Assembly: GCA_038206235.1 (NCBI GenBank)
Contig: JBBRBB010000025.1
Span: forward strand, 1-60,776
Source of the DNA: JBBRBB01 sp038206235
Lineage (GTDB): Bacteria > Bacteroidota > Bacteroidia > Chitinophagales > Chitinophagaceae
Direction of reading: 5' to 3'
DNA: 60,776 bases
Part shown: piece by piece, positions 9,654 through 18,884 of the stretch
Numbering within the stretch: the first letter of the stretch is position 1
How the letters are laid out: every line of letters starts with the position of its first letter
Program-made: the position numbers and the translations under genes
Notes under the pieces: model-generated
The model's input: only the letters and a program-made list of their open reading frames with translations
What the model was told of the DNA's origin: nothing
Database searches by the model: none

Positions 9654-11750
9654 TTATTGCTTTGTAATGCTTACACTTTGTGAAGGATTACCATTGATGG
9701 TTGTTTTTATAAAATAAATTCCATCAGATGCTTTTCCTGCATTCCATTGTACATTATATGTTCCTGCTTTCTGTTTTTGATTCACGAGTACAGCTACCAC
9801 ATTACCTGTTGCACTGTATACGCTTATGTTTACGTTTGCTGCTGCTGCCACATGATATTTAATAGTGCTGCTAACGGCAAAAGGATTAGGAGAAGCGGAT
9901 ACAACCAAATTGGGTGCAGAAACTTCAGACCCTGTTATGATCTTGTTGGCCTGCGGGGCAATATTTTGAGCTGTAGCACTTATTTGATTATTCTTCGATT
10001 CGCAATTGCATCTTGGATTGTCGCCTGCAAATGGTATTTGTTCGTAAGGGAACACCTTACGTAAGCTTGTATCGTTTCTCACAATACCCTGGTTGTAGCT
10101 TATAGATCTCAAAAGATCGGGCGTAACAACTGAAGTGCCTCCGGTATAATCATCGTAAGGTAAACCAATCGCTGCCAGCACAACTCCGCCTACAGCCTGC
10201 AATTCAATGCTTACTACATCGTCTTCGAGTCTTCTTCCATTGGGGAAGCCATCCATATTTGGAATGTTTTGAAGCGTTGTATTATTATACATTGGATCCG
10301 TTAAACCAAGTACTGCAGCCTGAAGAAGACCTAAGCTGCTAAAAAGGGGATCATTGCGTTGGGTTGGCGGTGTAGACATATTAAGTCTTAACATATCTCC
10401 CCCATTTGGCAAAAAGTTATTTACAAATGGCTTACCTGCTGATAAAGGATTAATAAACCCACCTATAAGTGTTTTGCCAGTAGCAAGTTGATAAGGACTT
10501 AAGTTAGGTACGCCGGTGTGAAAGATAGGATAAATATCAACAGAGCGGGGAGAGCCCGGAGCTGGCAGTAAGAGCGTACCAAAAATTGCATCATCTAAAG
10601 CAGTACCGGTTACTGCAGATGTACCTTTCAGGGGATATAATCCATCCTGTGTGTTTCCAAAACCAAATAAACCCAAAGAGTTTTTCTGAATCTTCAGCTT
10701 TGAAAATATTGCGGGAATTGCAGGTCCAAAAAAAGCGCTATCCATATAAAGAGCCAGTTCAGGATTGTAATAATAATTACCTTCCAGCGGAAGATTTGCA
10801 AGGTCCTGATATGGAGCTTGAGAATTCCAGAAATCCTTGTAGCCAATTGGGTTTACTGCTTCATTAGTTAATGGCATGCCCAGTCTTGAAACCTGAACCC
10901 AAGCCCCAGAGTGTGTTTGTGTACCGTCGGTATGCAACACCGTCATGCTTTGCCTGCTGGCACTAGCCCAAACGCCTATTACGAAATCAGGATCAAGAAT
11001 AGAGGTGGCCTGGTCTACGGTCTTATGATCTTTCTGTAGTTCATCAATTGGGATTTGCAATACGATAGTGTGTACATTTTTACAAGCCAGCCCATCTAAA
11101 GGTTTACCATTCTGGCGGGGTGCATTTCCTAAATCGAATATTCCTCCCAGGTCAACAAAAAAGGGGTCCTCTACAGATCCGCAAAAAACTTTTCCGCCAT
11201 CTGCATCCGTATAAATTGCTTTTTTAAAAAGGTCTTCATAAGAAGAGGCCCCCAAACCTGTAGTAGATTCAATAGACCTTTCACCTATATTGTATGGAGC
11301 AACATAGGCATCTTTTATACGCGTAACAAATGTTGCCCCTCCATCGGTGCTTTTTTGCAGGGTATAAGTGGTTTTTAAATTTTCCAGACCCAATCTTATA
11401 TTGAAGAAAGTAGTGGGGTCTTCATTTGTGCGCTTAAATGTAAATCTGTAAATAATGTCGTCTCCTAATGTGGTTAAATTGTTATCAATATGAATTTCGT
11501 ACCTTATGTTTTCGCCAAAGTGAAAATAATTTGGCCCATCATACGGGCGCTGTGAAGGAATATAATTAGCGATAATACAAATTTTATCCGGTGCATTTGG
11601 GCAGCGAAAGGCATACACATCTGTATTATCAGCCAACTGGTCATCTGCAATAAGAGGAGCTTCCCTGTGGCTTGAAGACATTAAAAGTGCAGACCCGGCA
11701 AGTGCCGCGGTGGCGAACCATAGCCGCCATTTGTTTTTTTTGCGTAGCAT
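9654..11750 (-). CDS. DUF4331 family secreted protein with T9SS type A sorting domain
   Basis: A 698-residue secreted protein. A basic N-terminus and signal peptide lead to SSHREAPLIADDQLADNTDVY (about 26-46), the hallmark opening of DUF4331. The domain continues through DGPNYFHFGENIRYEIHIDN and a middle part rich in loops. The C-terminal ~80 residues (VVSASPNPFAVSSTIKYHV, ISVYSATGNVV, GIYFIKTTING) form a T9SS type A sorting domain, so the protein should cross the outer membrane through the T9SS. DUF4331 has no established activity. It is monocistronic, with its own terminator. Confidence 0.88.
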   Translation of the reverse strand: MLRKKNKWRLWFATAALAGSALLMSSSHREAPLIADDQLADNTDVYAFRCPNAPDKICIIANYIPSQRPYDGPNYFHFGENIRYEIHIDNNLTTLGDDIIYRFTFKRTNEDPTTFFNIRLGLENLKTTYTLQKSTDGGATFVTRIKDAYVAPYNIGERSIESTTGLGASSYEDLFKKAIYTDADGGKVFCGSVEDPFFVDLGGIFDLGNAPRQNGKPLDGLACKNVHTIVLQIPIDELQKDHKTVDQATSILDPDFVIGVWASASRQSMTVLHTDGTQTHSGAWVQVSRLGMPLTNEAVNPIGYKDFWNSQAPYQDLANLPLEGNYYYNPELALYMDSAFFGPAIPAIFSKLKIQKNSLGLFGFGNTQDGLYPLKGTSAVTGTALDDAIFGTLLLPAPGSPRSVDIYPIFHTGVPNLSPYQLATGKTLIGGFINPLSAGKPFVNNFLPNGGDMLRLNMSTPPTQRNDPLFSSLGLLQAAVLGLTDPMYNNTTLQNIPNMDGFPNGRRLEDDVVSIELQAVGGVVLAAIGLPYDDYTGGTSVVTPDLLRSISYNQGIVRNDTSLRKVFPYEQIPFAGDNPRCNCESKNNQISATAQNIAPQANKIITGSEVSAPNLVVSASPNPFAVSSTIKYHVAAAANVNISVYSATGNVVAVLVNQKQKAGTYNVQWNAGKASDGIYFIKTTINGNPSQSVSITKQ

Positions 11751-12082
11751 AGATTTTCTTTTTAATGGTGAAAAAAATGATTAATAAGAGATAGATGGCG
11801 AATAAATAATCCGGACCTGCCAAAAAGTGTGCAATAGCATGGGTATAGCAGAGGATGGATAGATACGGATAAGATATTCAACCTATCTAAGTACAATACG
11901 AAAATTAAAATTTAATGGATTGAAATGTTTAACTTTTTTTAAAAAAAGATGTACTTATAAATATTGCCTGAGAAATCATAACTCCAAATCTTGATTTTCG
12001 ATAGATTCAGCGAAATCCAATTCAACACAAATCTTTCATAGTTCCGGGAAGAATGTTATCAAAAAAAAATAATCTTGCATAC
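11751..12082. other. Intergenic region between two minus-strand genes
   Basis: About 330 bp, very A/T-rich, with no supportable gene. It must hold the DUF4331 promoter. The only structure I see is the AACTTTTTTTAAAAAAAG palindrome near 11932-11949, which could act as a weak terminator for the serine hydrolase side only if read the other way. No clear promoter box was recognised. Confidence 0.4.
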
Positions 12083-13465
12083 CTATTCCGGAAGCGACAA
12101 AATTATATCTCTCAAAAATTCCATTTCATTAAATGTATTTAAACCGAGCCGCACTATCACTATTTTTTTTGATGGGATAATATATACTCGCTGCCCGCCA
12201 TACCCATCCGCAAAAAACATATCTGCCGGGATACCGTGATAAATTCTCTGTCCATTTTGCGCATCAAATCCATTCAACCAAAACTGGTAGCCATATTCTT
12301 TTCTTGCAGAAGATTTTGCGGGTGTGAATGTGAGCTTAACCCAATCTGCAGGCAATATTTGCTCTCCATTCCATACCCCATTATAGTAATACAATAAACC
12401 AAATCTTGCCCAGTCACGGGCTGTGGCATACATATACGATGAACCAATAAAAGTTCCGGAAGCATCAGCCTCCATTACGGCGCTGTACATTCCTATTTTA
12501 TAAAAGAGAGAATCATAAGGAAAGCGATGATACATTTTATCGCCAACCGTTTGCCGTATGATGCGTGAAAGAATATTGGTGTTGCCGCTGGAATAATAAA
12601 ACACAGTTCCCGGTTCGTATTTCAATGGTCTCGATGCTGTGTATGCAGCAGCGTTTCCTTTTTCAAAAAGCATTTTAGTGGCATCACTTGATTTTTGATA
12701 GTTCTCTTCAAAGTCAAGTCCTGTGCTTTGTTGCAAAATATTTTCAATGGTGATTTTATGTCGCGGGTCATTTACATCTTTCCATTCAGGAACAGGTGCT
12801 GGCATATCTGTTTTTAATTTTCCTTCCTTAACTAATATTCCGGTTAAAGCAGCCGTAACACTTTTTGTCATTGACCATCCCAATTGTTTTGAGTGCATAT
12901 TATAACCCGGCGCATATTGCTCTGCCACAATTTTTCCATCATAAACAACAATTACTGCTCTTGTAAATTTTTTATCTAAAGTATCCGTCTCTTCAAAAAC
13001 ACTTTGCACGGCCTCTTGTAATTTTTCTTTATTTAGGTTTGATGGAAAACTGCCTGCAACTAAATCACCGGAAGGCCAGGGAATAGTATCTGTATTCAAA
13101 TTGGGTGGGGCTGATATGATAAAATGTTGTGCTCTTACTTCATCTTCTGATAAATCATTAATCAGTGTGCAGCCAAGCGCCTTGCGATAAATTGCTTTTC
13201 GTTTCGCAAAACCATACAATGCAGCAGTAACACTCGAGTCTTTATAATCAACGATAATCTTCGCCAATGATAACGGAGCGTATCCAAGCTCTTCTCTTTT
13301 TACACTTGCTTCATCTCTGCCTGCAACAAATATGGAAGAGGCTGCATTCTTTGCACAAAACCCCGTGATGATGGGAAAGGAAACCCAGCAATAATAGATT
13401 GCATAAGTTAATGCCACAAGAATAATTATTAATACAATTCTTTTGAGTATTTTTTTTGCAGACAT
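12083..13465 (-). CDS. Serine hydrolase, class C beta-lactamase / PBP-like family
   Basis: A 460-residue envelope enzyme with an N-terminal membrane segment (about residues 8-28, IVLIIILVALTYAIYYCW). The catalytic SxxK motif is SMTK in LGWSMTKSVTAAL near residue 195, and the second motif is YSS (FYYSSGNTN, near 288). A HG..AD..FADGYGGQ segment in the C-terminal part matches the third-motif region of the family. Members act as D,D-peptidases, esterases or D-amino-acid amidases; the exact substrate is not visible. The sequence before the catalytic domain (about 30-130) is not recognised. Single gene; the upstream 270 bp separate it from a divergent esterase gene. Confidence 0.85.
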   Translation of the reverse strand: MSAKKILKRIVLIIILVALTYAIYYCWVSFPIITGFCAKNAASSIFVAGRDEASVKREELGYAPLSLAKIIVDYKDSSVTAALYGFAKRKAIYRKALGCTLINDLSEDEVRAQHFIISAPPNLNTDTIPWPSGDLVAGSFPSNLNKEKLQEAVQSVFEETDTLDKKFTRAVIVVYDGKIVAEQYAPGYNMHSKQLGWSMTKSVTAALTGILVKEGKLKTDMPAPVPEWKDVNDPRHKITIENILQQSTGLDFEENYQKSSDATKMLFEKGNAAAYTASRPLKYEPGTVFYYSSGNTNILSRIIRQTVGDKMYHRFPYDSLFYKIGMYSAVMEADASGTFIGSSYMYATARDWARFGLLYYYNGVWNGEQILPADWVKLTFTPAKSSARKEYGYQFWLNGFDAQNGQRIYHGIPADMFFADGYGGQRVYIIPSKKIVIVRLGLNTFNEMEFLRDIILSLPE

Positions 13466-13735
13466 GTAATGATGGTTTAGCTAATGTAATTTGTAATAAG
13501 TAAAATGAAAATTGTAAAAAAATTATTAAAGCCAAAGTAGCATAAACTTTTTTAAATAAAAGTGCATTATGCCTGTGTACTTCAACATAAGAATAAACGG
13601 GGGTGAAAATAAAAATACTTACCGATTTATAAAAGAATAGCGGCAATTAATATAGCCGAGACAGCAAGAATAAAACATCAATCTCTTTGCAATTCGCTGC
13701 TTCTTTTGTTTATTTGTTTTTAAACATTCGCCATA

Positions 13736-14941
13736 ATGAAAAAACTTCTCTATTTATTTATTGTTTGCATTCTTGTATATGCACCGCAAACTGCATGTAA
13801 GAAAGAATCTTCTGAAAGCGCAAATAATAATTCTTACTTAAGTGCAAGCGCTGCTAAAGCTAATAATAGTCTCACTATTAATATTACCGGCACGCCTGTA
13901 TATTACACGCCCTTGCTTGATACATTGTTTATTGCAGGCACATTCAACAATTGGAATCCAGGTGATACGGCTTATCGTTTAAAGAAAAATGCAAACGGTG
14001 TTTGGCAGATAACACTTTCTCAGCCATCAGGCACAACCATTCAATATAAATTTACACGCGGCAATTGGGGTGCTGTTGAAACAAAAGCTAATGGAAGCTT
14101 TCAGCCCAACCGCAATTATACTTTTACTTCATCATCAGCCAAAAGAAATATCACTATCGGCAACTGGCAGGATATGCTGGGCAACCATACGGCTGTTGGC
14201 GCCACACGAATTCTCGACCTTGATTTTTACATGCCTCAGCTTAACCGCTATCGCAGAGTATGGGTCTATTTGCCGCAGGATTATTACACATCAACCAATA
14301 CATATCCTACTTTATATATGCAGGATGGGCAAAATCTTTTTGATGTGGTAACCTCTTTTGCGGGTGAATGGAAATGCGATGAAACGATGGAAGATTTACA
14401 AAACAAAGATTCAACAAATGGAATCATTATTATTGGTATTGATAATGGCGGGCTTACACGCATTGATGAATATAGCCCGTGGATGAATCCATTTTATGGC
14501 GGAGGAGAGGGAGATGAATATATTGATTTTATCATCAGCACACTGAAACCTTATATTGACGGGCATTTCCGCACATTGCCCACACGTGAGAACACCGGTA
14601 TTATGGGCAGCAGCATGGGCGGATTAATTTCATGGTATGGTGGTTTGGCATACCAGGATGTATTTAGTAAGGTGGGAGTTTTCAGTCCCTCATTTTGGTT
14701 TTCACCAAACGTGATGACGTTCGCAGCAAGCACATCAAAAGAATATCCAACCAGTTTTTATTTTTTAGCAGGCGGCAAAGAGGGCGCAAGTGAAAATACT
14801 GATATCCAAAAAGTGCGTTCAAGAATGCATGCGAATGGCTTTACATGGAAAGAGTTGAAATATGTTCTTGACCCCAACGGTGAGCACAGCGAATGGTTTT
14901 GGAGTGAATATTTTGACGACGCAGTGCTGTGGTTGTATTGA
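13736..14941 (+). CDS. Lipoprotein esterase with N-terminal carbohydrate-binding-like E-set domain
   Basis: A 401-residue lipoprotein: signal peptide with a lipobox ending at Cys21 (PQTAC-KK). Residues about 50-140 resemble a CBM48/E-set domain (FIAGTFNNWNPGD, YRLKKNANGVWQITL). From about 150 on is an alpha/beta hydrolase of the esterase D/Fes type: RRVWVYLPQDYYT, the nucleophile elbow GSSMGG near 290, and a late His in NGEHSEWFW. The combination is known from acetyl-xylan/feruloyl esterases and from enterochelin-esterase-like proteins. The substrate here is uncertain; a plant or microbial polysaccharide ester is a reasonable guess. Confidence 0.82.
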   Translation: MKKLLYLFIVCILVYAPQTACKKESSESANNNSYLSASAAKANNSLTINITGTPVYYTPLLDTLFIAGTFNNWNPGDTAYRLKKNANGVWQITLSQPSGTTIQYKFTRGNWGAVETKANGSFQPNRNYTFTSSSAKRNITIGNWQDMLGNHTAVGATRILDLDFYMPQLNRYRRVWVYLPQDYYTSTNTYPTLYMQDGQNLFDVVTSFAGEWKCDETMEDLQNKDSTNGIIIIGIDNGGLTRIDEYSPWMNPFYGGGEGDEYIDFIISTLKPYIDGHFRTLPTRENTGIMGSSMGGLISWYGGLAYQDVFSKVGVFSPSFWFSPNVMTFAASTSKEYPTSFYFLAGGKEGASENTDIQKVRSRMHANGFTWKELKYVLDPNGEHSEWFWSEYFDDAVLWLY

Positions 14942-14942
14942 A

Positions 14943-15060
14943 AGTTTCAGAAGTTACCTTGTAAACTCGAAGCTTGTAAACTCGTAAACTGTAAACTGTA
15001 AACTCGTATACTTGTAAACTCATAAACTCGTGAACTCGTAAACTTGTAAACCTTTGAAAC
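14943..15060 (+). repeat. Tandem tract of GTAAACTCGT-like 10-mers upstream of recF
   Basis: About a dozen degenerate copies of a roughly 10-bp unit (CTTGTAAACT / CTCGTAAACT) fill almost the whole gap between the esterase stop and the recF ATG. The same unit occurs at 28484-28605 on the other strand, again directly upstream of a gene (htpG). Confidence 0.8.
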
Positions 15061-15072
15061 TATCTTACGTTC

Positions 15073-16161
15073 ATGCTGCAATGTGAAAACATTTCCCTTA
15101 CTCATTTCAGAAATTATTTATCACAATCCTTCTCATTCACTGAAAGAATAGTTGGAATATTTGGCTCAAATGGCAGCGGCAAAACAAATCTTCTCGATGC
15201 CATTTATTATCTCTGCTTTACCAAAAGTTATTTTTCAAAACAGGAGATTCAAAATGTAAAACAGGGTGAAACCGGTTTTAGAATAGAGGGAAATTTTTTG
15301 TTGAATGATGAAAACCTGCATCCTGTATGTATCCTGAGAGAAACAGGACGAAAAGAATTTTTATTAAACGATATTGCCTATACAAAATTTTCAAACCACA
15401 TTGGCAAGCTTCCCTGTGTGATGATAGCACCGGATGATGTTTCACTCATTACAGAAGCAAGTGAAGAACGAAGAAGATTTATTGATACCATTCTCTCGCA
15501 GTTGCATATTGCTTATCTGCAAAACCTGATTAACTACAATAAAATTTTGCAACAGCGAAACAGCCTGTTAAAAGCAGCAGCAGAGCGAAATTATTTAGAC
15601 GAATCATTACTCGATATTCTCGATAAGCAATTATGCGAAAATGGAAACTATATCTTTCAGAAAAGAAAAGAATTTTTAAAAACCTTTCTGTCTTTGGTAA
15701 AAGAGCAATACAATTCCATTGCCGGAAAAAATGAATCTGTTGATTTGATATTTGACAGCCAATTATTAAATGAATCTCTCGAAGATTTGTTAAAAGAAAA
15801 TCGTCAGCGTGATTTATATCTGCAGCGCACCGGCTGCGGCATTCATAAAGATGATATTGATATTCAAATGAAAAATGTTCCTTTTAAAACAATCGCTTCA
15901 CAGGGTGAAAGAAAAAGTTTATTGTTTGCTCTGAAGCTTTCAGAGTTTGCAATCTTAAAAGAACAAAAAGAGATTGCACCCATTCTTTTGCTCGATGATG
16001 TTTTTGAAAAGCTGGATGCGGAACGAATGCAAAAATTGTTGCACCGCGTTTGCCTTGATGCAGAAACACAAATATTTATAACCGATACGCATGAAGAACG
16101 TTTGCAATCAGCATTTAAAAATCTGAATATAGCACACCAGTTGATTGAATTAAACAACTGA
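15073..16161 (+). CDS. recF: DNA replication and repair protein RecF
   Basis: A 362-residue SMC-like ATPase that loads RecA at gaps with RecO and RecR. Walker A GSNGSGKT is at residues 31-38; the signature motif SQGERKSLLFALKLSE lies near 276-291, followed by Walker B ILLLDDVFEKLD. Length is normal for RecF. Start ATG at 15073 comes about 12 bp after a tandem-repeat leader, in which CCTTTGAAAC is the closest thing to a -7 box. It is not next to dnaA/dnaN here, which is usual for this phylum. Confidence 0.95.
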   Translation: MLQCENISLTHFRNYLSQSFSFTERIVGIFGSNGSGKTNLLDAIYYLCFTKSYFSKQEIQNVKQGETGFRIEGNFLLNDENLHPVCILRETGRKEFLLNDIAYTKFSNHIGKLPCVMIAPDDVSLITEASEERRRFIDTILSQLHIAYLQNLINYNKILQQRNSLLKAAAERNYLDESLLDILDKQLCENGNYIFQKRKEFLKTFLSLVKEQYNSIAGKNESVDLIFDSQLLNESLEDLLKENRQRDLYLQRTGCGIHKDDIDIQMKNVPFKTIASQGERKSLLFALKLSEFAILKEQKEIAPILLLDDVFEKLDAERMQKLLHRVCLDAETQIFITDTHEERLQSAFKNLNIAHQLIELNN

Positions 16162-16666
16162 ATAATTCTTTACTATTAAAAATGCAAGGTTGCTGTGTAT
16201 GCAATAAAGAGCCTGTGCAGCATCAATCTCTGAGCCACAAATTCATATCAATAAAACAAATGCGCAGCGAAGCAATTAATCAGAATATATTGAATCTTCT
16301 TTTGCCCATTCCGCATTTTCAATTTGTTTCTTCAGCCTTACAAATAAAAAAGCAAACATTAAGTAAATGAAAAAAGCAAAGTGCTTCATAACAGGATATT
16401 GAATTTTTCAAAAAAGGATATTGTACTGATAATAAAAGTACCAACATTATTTTCCCTATATCATTGCATGAGATAAAAAGCTATCCAAATGAGACAGGCA
16501 TCTCAAACACAATAATTTTTTTATTAGCTAATAAACATTGTTACATGCAATATCTTATTCATCTTATCTATGTGTTTATTTTCATCACCGATAATTTATA
16601 TTGCGTGCAATAATTACATTTAGATATTTGCAGCTGCAATGAATTTTGTAAGAAACAACTTTGTAA
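16162..16666. other. Intergenic region between recF and recG
   Basis: About 500 bp without a supportable gene; short frames in it lack any recognisable sequence. It contains an AT-rich stretch with CAATATCTTATTC and TTTAGATATTTG boxes and the sequence ACAACTTTGTAAA near 16656-16668, which may be the recG promoter -7 region. See the recG entry for the start-codon problem. Confidence 0.45.
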
Positions 16667-16750
16667 AAAGAATCACTCATCAATACAAAACCTTCCATAC
16701 TTGATTCGCCCATAGAATACCTAAAAGGCATTGGCCCCTTACGCGGCGAT

Positions 16751-18790
16751 ATGCTTAAAAAAGAGTTGGGCATATTTACTTTCCGTGATTTGCTTGAACA
16801 CTTTCCTCTGCGTCATATTGATAAAACCACTGTAAATAAAATAAGAGATATTGTTTACAACACAGAATACGTACAGGTTGCCGGCGTATTAACTCAAATA
16901 GAATTGCTCGGAGAAAAAAGAGCAAAACGTTTAACAGCTTATATACAAGATGAAACCGGAGAGCTGGAACTTACATGGTTTCAGGGAATTAATTGGGTGC
17001 AAAAAATATTGAAAGAAGGTCAGCAATATCTTGTGTATGGAAAAATTGGATTTTATAATGGAAGAGCGCAAATTTCTCATCCCGAAATTGAATTGCTTAC
17101 AGAATCTGTTGCAGAAGGAAAATCTTATTTAGACCCTATTTATTCCACCACAGAAAAATTAAAAGCCAAAGGTTTAAATGCAAGACAGCTCGGTAAGCTA
17201 ACGAACGCATTACTGGCGCAGCTTTTAGAGAAAGATATTCCTGAAAATCTTCCTTCCTCTTTGGTTTTACAATTACAAATTGAAAATAGGTTCGATGCGT
17301 ATAGAAACATTCATTTCCCTAAAAATGATGAGGAATATAATAGTGCTTTAAGGCGTTTAAAGTTCGAAGAGCTTTTTATTGCACAGGTGAGATTAAATAT
17401 CACAAAGATTAATCGCCAGCGCCACAGCAAAGGAGTTGTGTTTGAAAAAGTAGGTGAGCTTTTCAATAATTTTTATAACAATCATTTGCCTTTTGAATTA
17501 ACAGGTGCACAAAAAAGAGTATTAAAAGAAATACGAAACGATACTGCCCGTGGTCACCAGATGAACCGTTTATTACAGGGCGATGTTGGCAGCGGTAAAA
17601 CCATTGTAGCCTTATTAAGCATGCTGCTTGCTGCAGACAATGGCTTTCAAAGTTGTATGATGGCGCCTACTGAAATATTAGCACAACAGCATTTTGAAAG
17701 CTTGTCTACACTGCTTAAACAAATGCCGGTAGAGATGCGCTTACTTACAGGCAGCACCAAAACAGCCGAAAGAAAAAAGTTACTTCCAATGCTGTTTAAT
17801 GGAACCATTCATTTTTTAGTTGGCACACATGCAGTAATAGAAGAAGTGGTTCAGTTTAAAAATCTCGGTTTTGTTATTGTTGATGAGCAGCATCGCTTTG
17901 GTGTGGCACAGCGTGCAAAGCTTTGGGAAAAATCTCCTGTTCCCCCGCATGTGCTTGTGATGACTGCTACGCCCATTCCGCGAACATTGGCAATGACTGT
18001 TTACGGAGACCTCGATTATAGTATTATGGATGAAATGCCGCCGGGCAGACAGTTTGTTACCACAGTTCATCGCACAGAAATGAACAGAGCCAAAGTAATG
18101 GATTTCATAAGAACCGAAATTGCCAATAGCCGGCAGGCCTATGTTATTTATCCGCTAATTGAAGAGAGTGAAAAGCTTAGCTATGAAAATTTAATGAGCG
18201 GATACGAGCAGGTTAAAAGTTTTTTTCCTGAACCGCAATACAGCATCAGCATGGTGCATGGCAGAATGAATAGTGAACAAAAGGATATTAATATGAAACG
18301 GTTTGCAGCAGGTGATACCCAACTTATGGTGAGCACCACAGTGATAGAAGTTGGCATTGATATATCCAATGCAACGGTGATGGTAATTGAAAGCTCAGAG
18401 AAATTCGGGCTTTCTCAATTGCATCAGTTAAGAGGCAGAGTGGGGAGGGGAAGTGAAAAAAGCTTTTGCATACTTTTAACCGCACAGAAAATAAGCAATG
18501 AGGCAAGAGAGCGTATTAAAACTATCTGCTCAACGAATGATGGTTTTAAAATTGCAGAAAAAGATTTGGAACTAAGAGGACCTGGAAATATTGAGGGTAC
18601 AAAACAAAGCGGCCTGTTAAACTTTAAGCTGGCAAGCATAGTCAATGATAAGGCTTTGTTGGATTTGGCAAAACAGCACGCAGAAGAAATTATTACCAAA
18701 GATGAAAAATTAGATGCACCTGAAAACTTACCCCTTAAAAGTTATCTTTTATTGCAAAAGGGAAAAACTATCTGGAGCAAAATTTCGTAA
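16751..18790 (+). CDS. recG: ATP-dependent DNA helicase RecG
   Basis: Superfamily 2 helicase that remodels stalled forks and Holliday junctions. It has an N-terminal wedge OB-fold, Walker A GDVGSGKT near residue 278, the DEQH box in IVDEQHRFG, MTATPIPRT, and the C-terminal QLRGRVGRG motif. From the ATG at 16751 it has 679 residues, slightly short. The same frame is open upstream to 16667 and encodes the conserved RecG opening SPIEYLKGIGPLRGD, so the real protein starts earlier. Yet no ATG, GTG or TTG exists in that stretch; only rare candidates such as ATC at 16679 or ATA at 16697 are present. I give the ATG as the safe boundary. Confidence 0.93.
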   Translation: MLKKELGIFTFRDLLEHFPLRHIDKTTVNKIRDIVYNTEYVQVAGVLTQIELLGEKRAKRLTAYIQDETGELELTWFQGINWVQKILKEGQQYLVYGKIGFYNGRAQISHPEIELLTESVAEGKSYLDPIYSTTEKLKAKGLNARQLGKLTNALLAQLLEKDIPENLPSSLVLQLQIENRFDAYRNIHFPKNDEEYNSALRRLKFEELFIAQVRLNITKINRQRHSKGVVFEKVGELFNNFYNNHLPFELTGAQKRVLKEIRNDTARGHQMNRLLQGDVGSGKTIVALLSMLLAADNGFQSCMMAPTEILAQQHFESLSTLLKQMPVEMRLLTGSTKTAERKKLLPMLFNGTIHFLVGTHAVIEEVVQFKNLGFVIVDEQHRFGVAQRAKLWEKSPVPPHVLVMTATPIPRTLAMTVYGDLDYSIMDEMPPGRQFVTTVHRTEMNRAKVMDFIRTEIANSRQAYVIYPLIEESEKLSYENLMSGYEQVKSFFPEPQYSISMVHGRMNSEQKDINMKRFAAGDTQLMVSTTVIEVGIDISNATVMVIESSEKFGLSQLHQLRGRVGRGSEKSFCILLTAQKISNEARERIKTICSTNDGFKIAEKDLELRGPGNIEGTKQSGLLNFKLASIVNDKALLDLAKQHAEEIITKDEKLDAPENLPLKSYLLLQKGKTIWSKIS

Positions 18791-18884
18791 ACAACATTTA
18801 GTTCTTTATAAACGTTTTTTCTTTTAGATTAAGATTAATTTTATACCGGCTATGTAAATTAAATCCGTTCACCTGTTAATAGCA

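Noticed and set aside
14943..15060. CRISPR array
   Set aside because: Units are about 10 bp, contiguous and degenerate, with no spacers; no cas genes in the window.
16182..16370. 62-residue frame after recF
   Set aside because: No family resemblance and no ribosome site; likely chance in the recF-recG gap.
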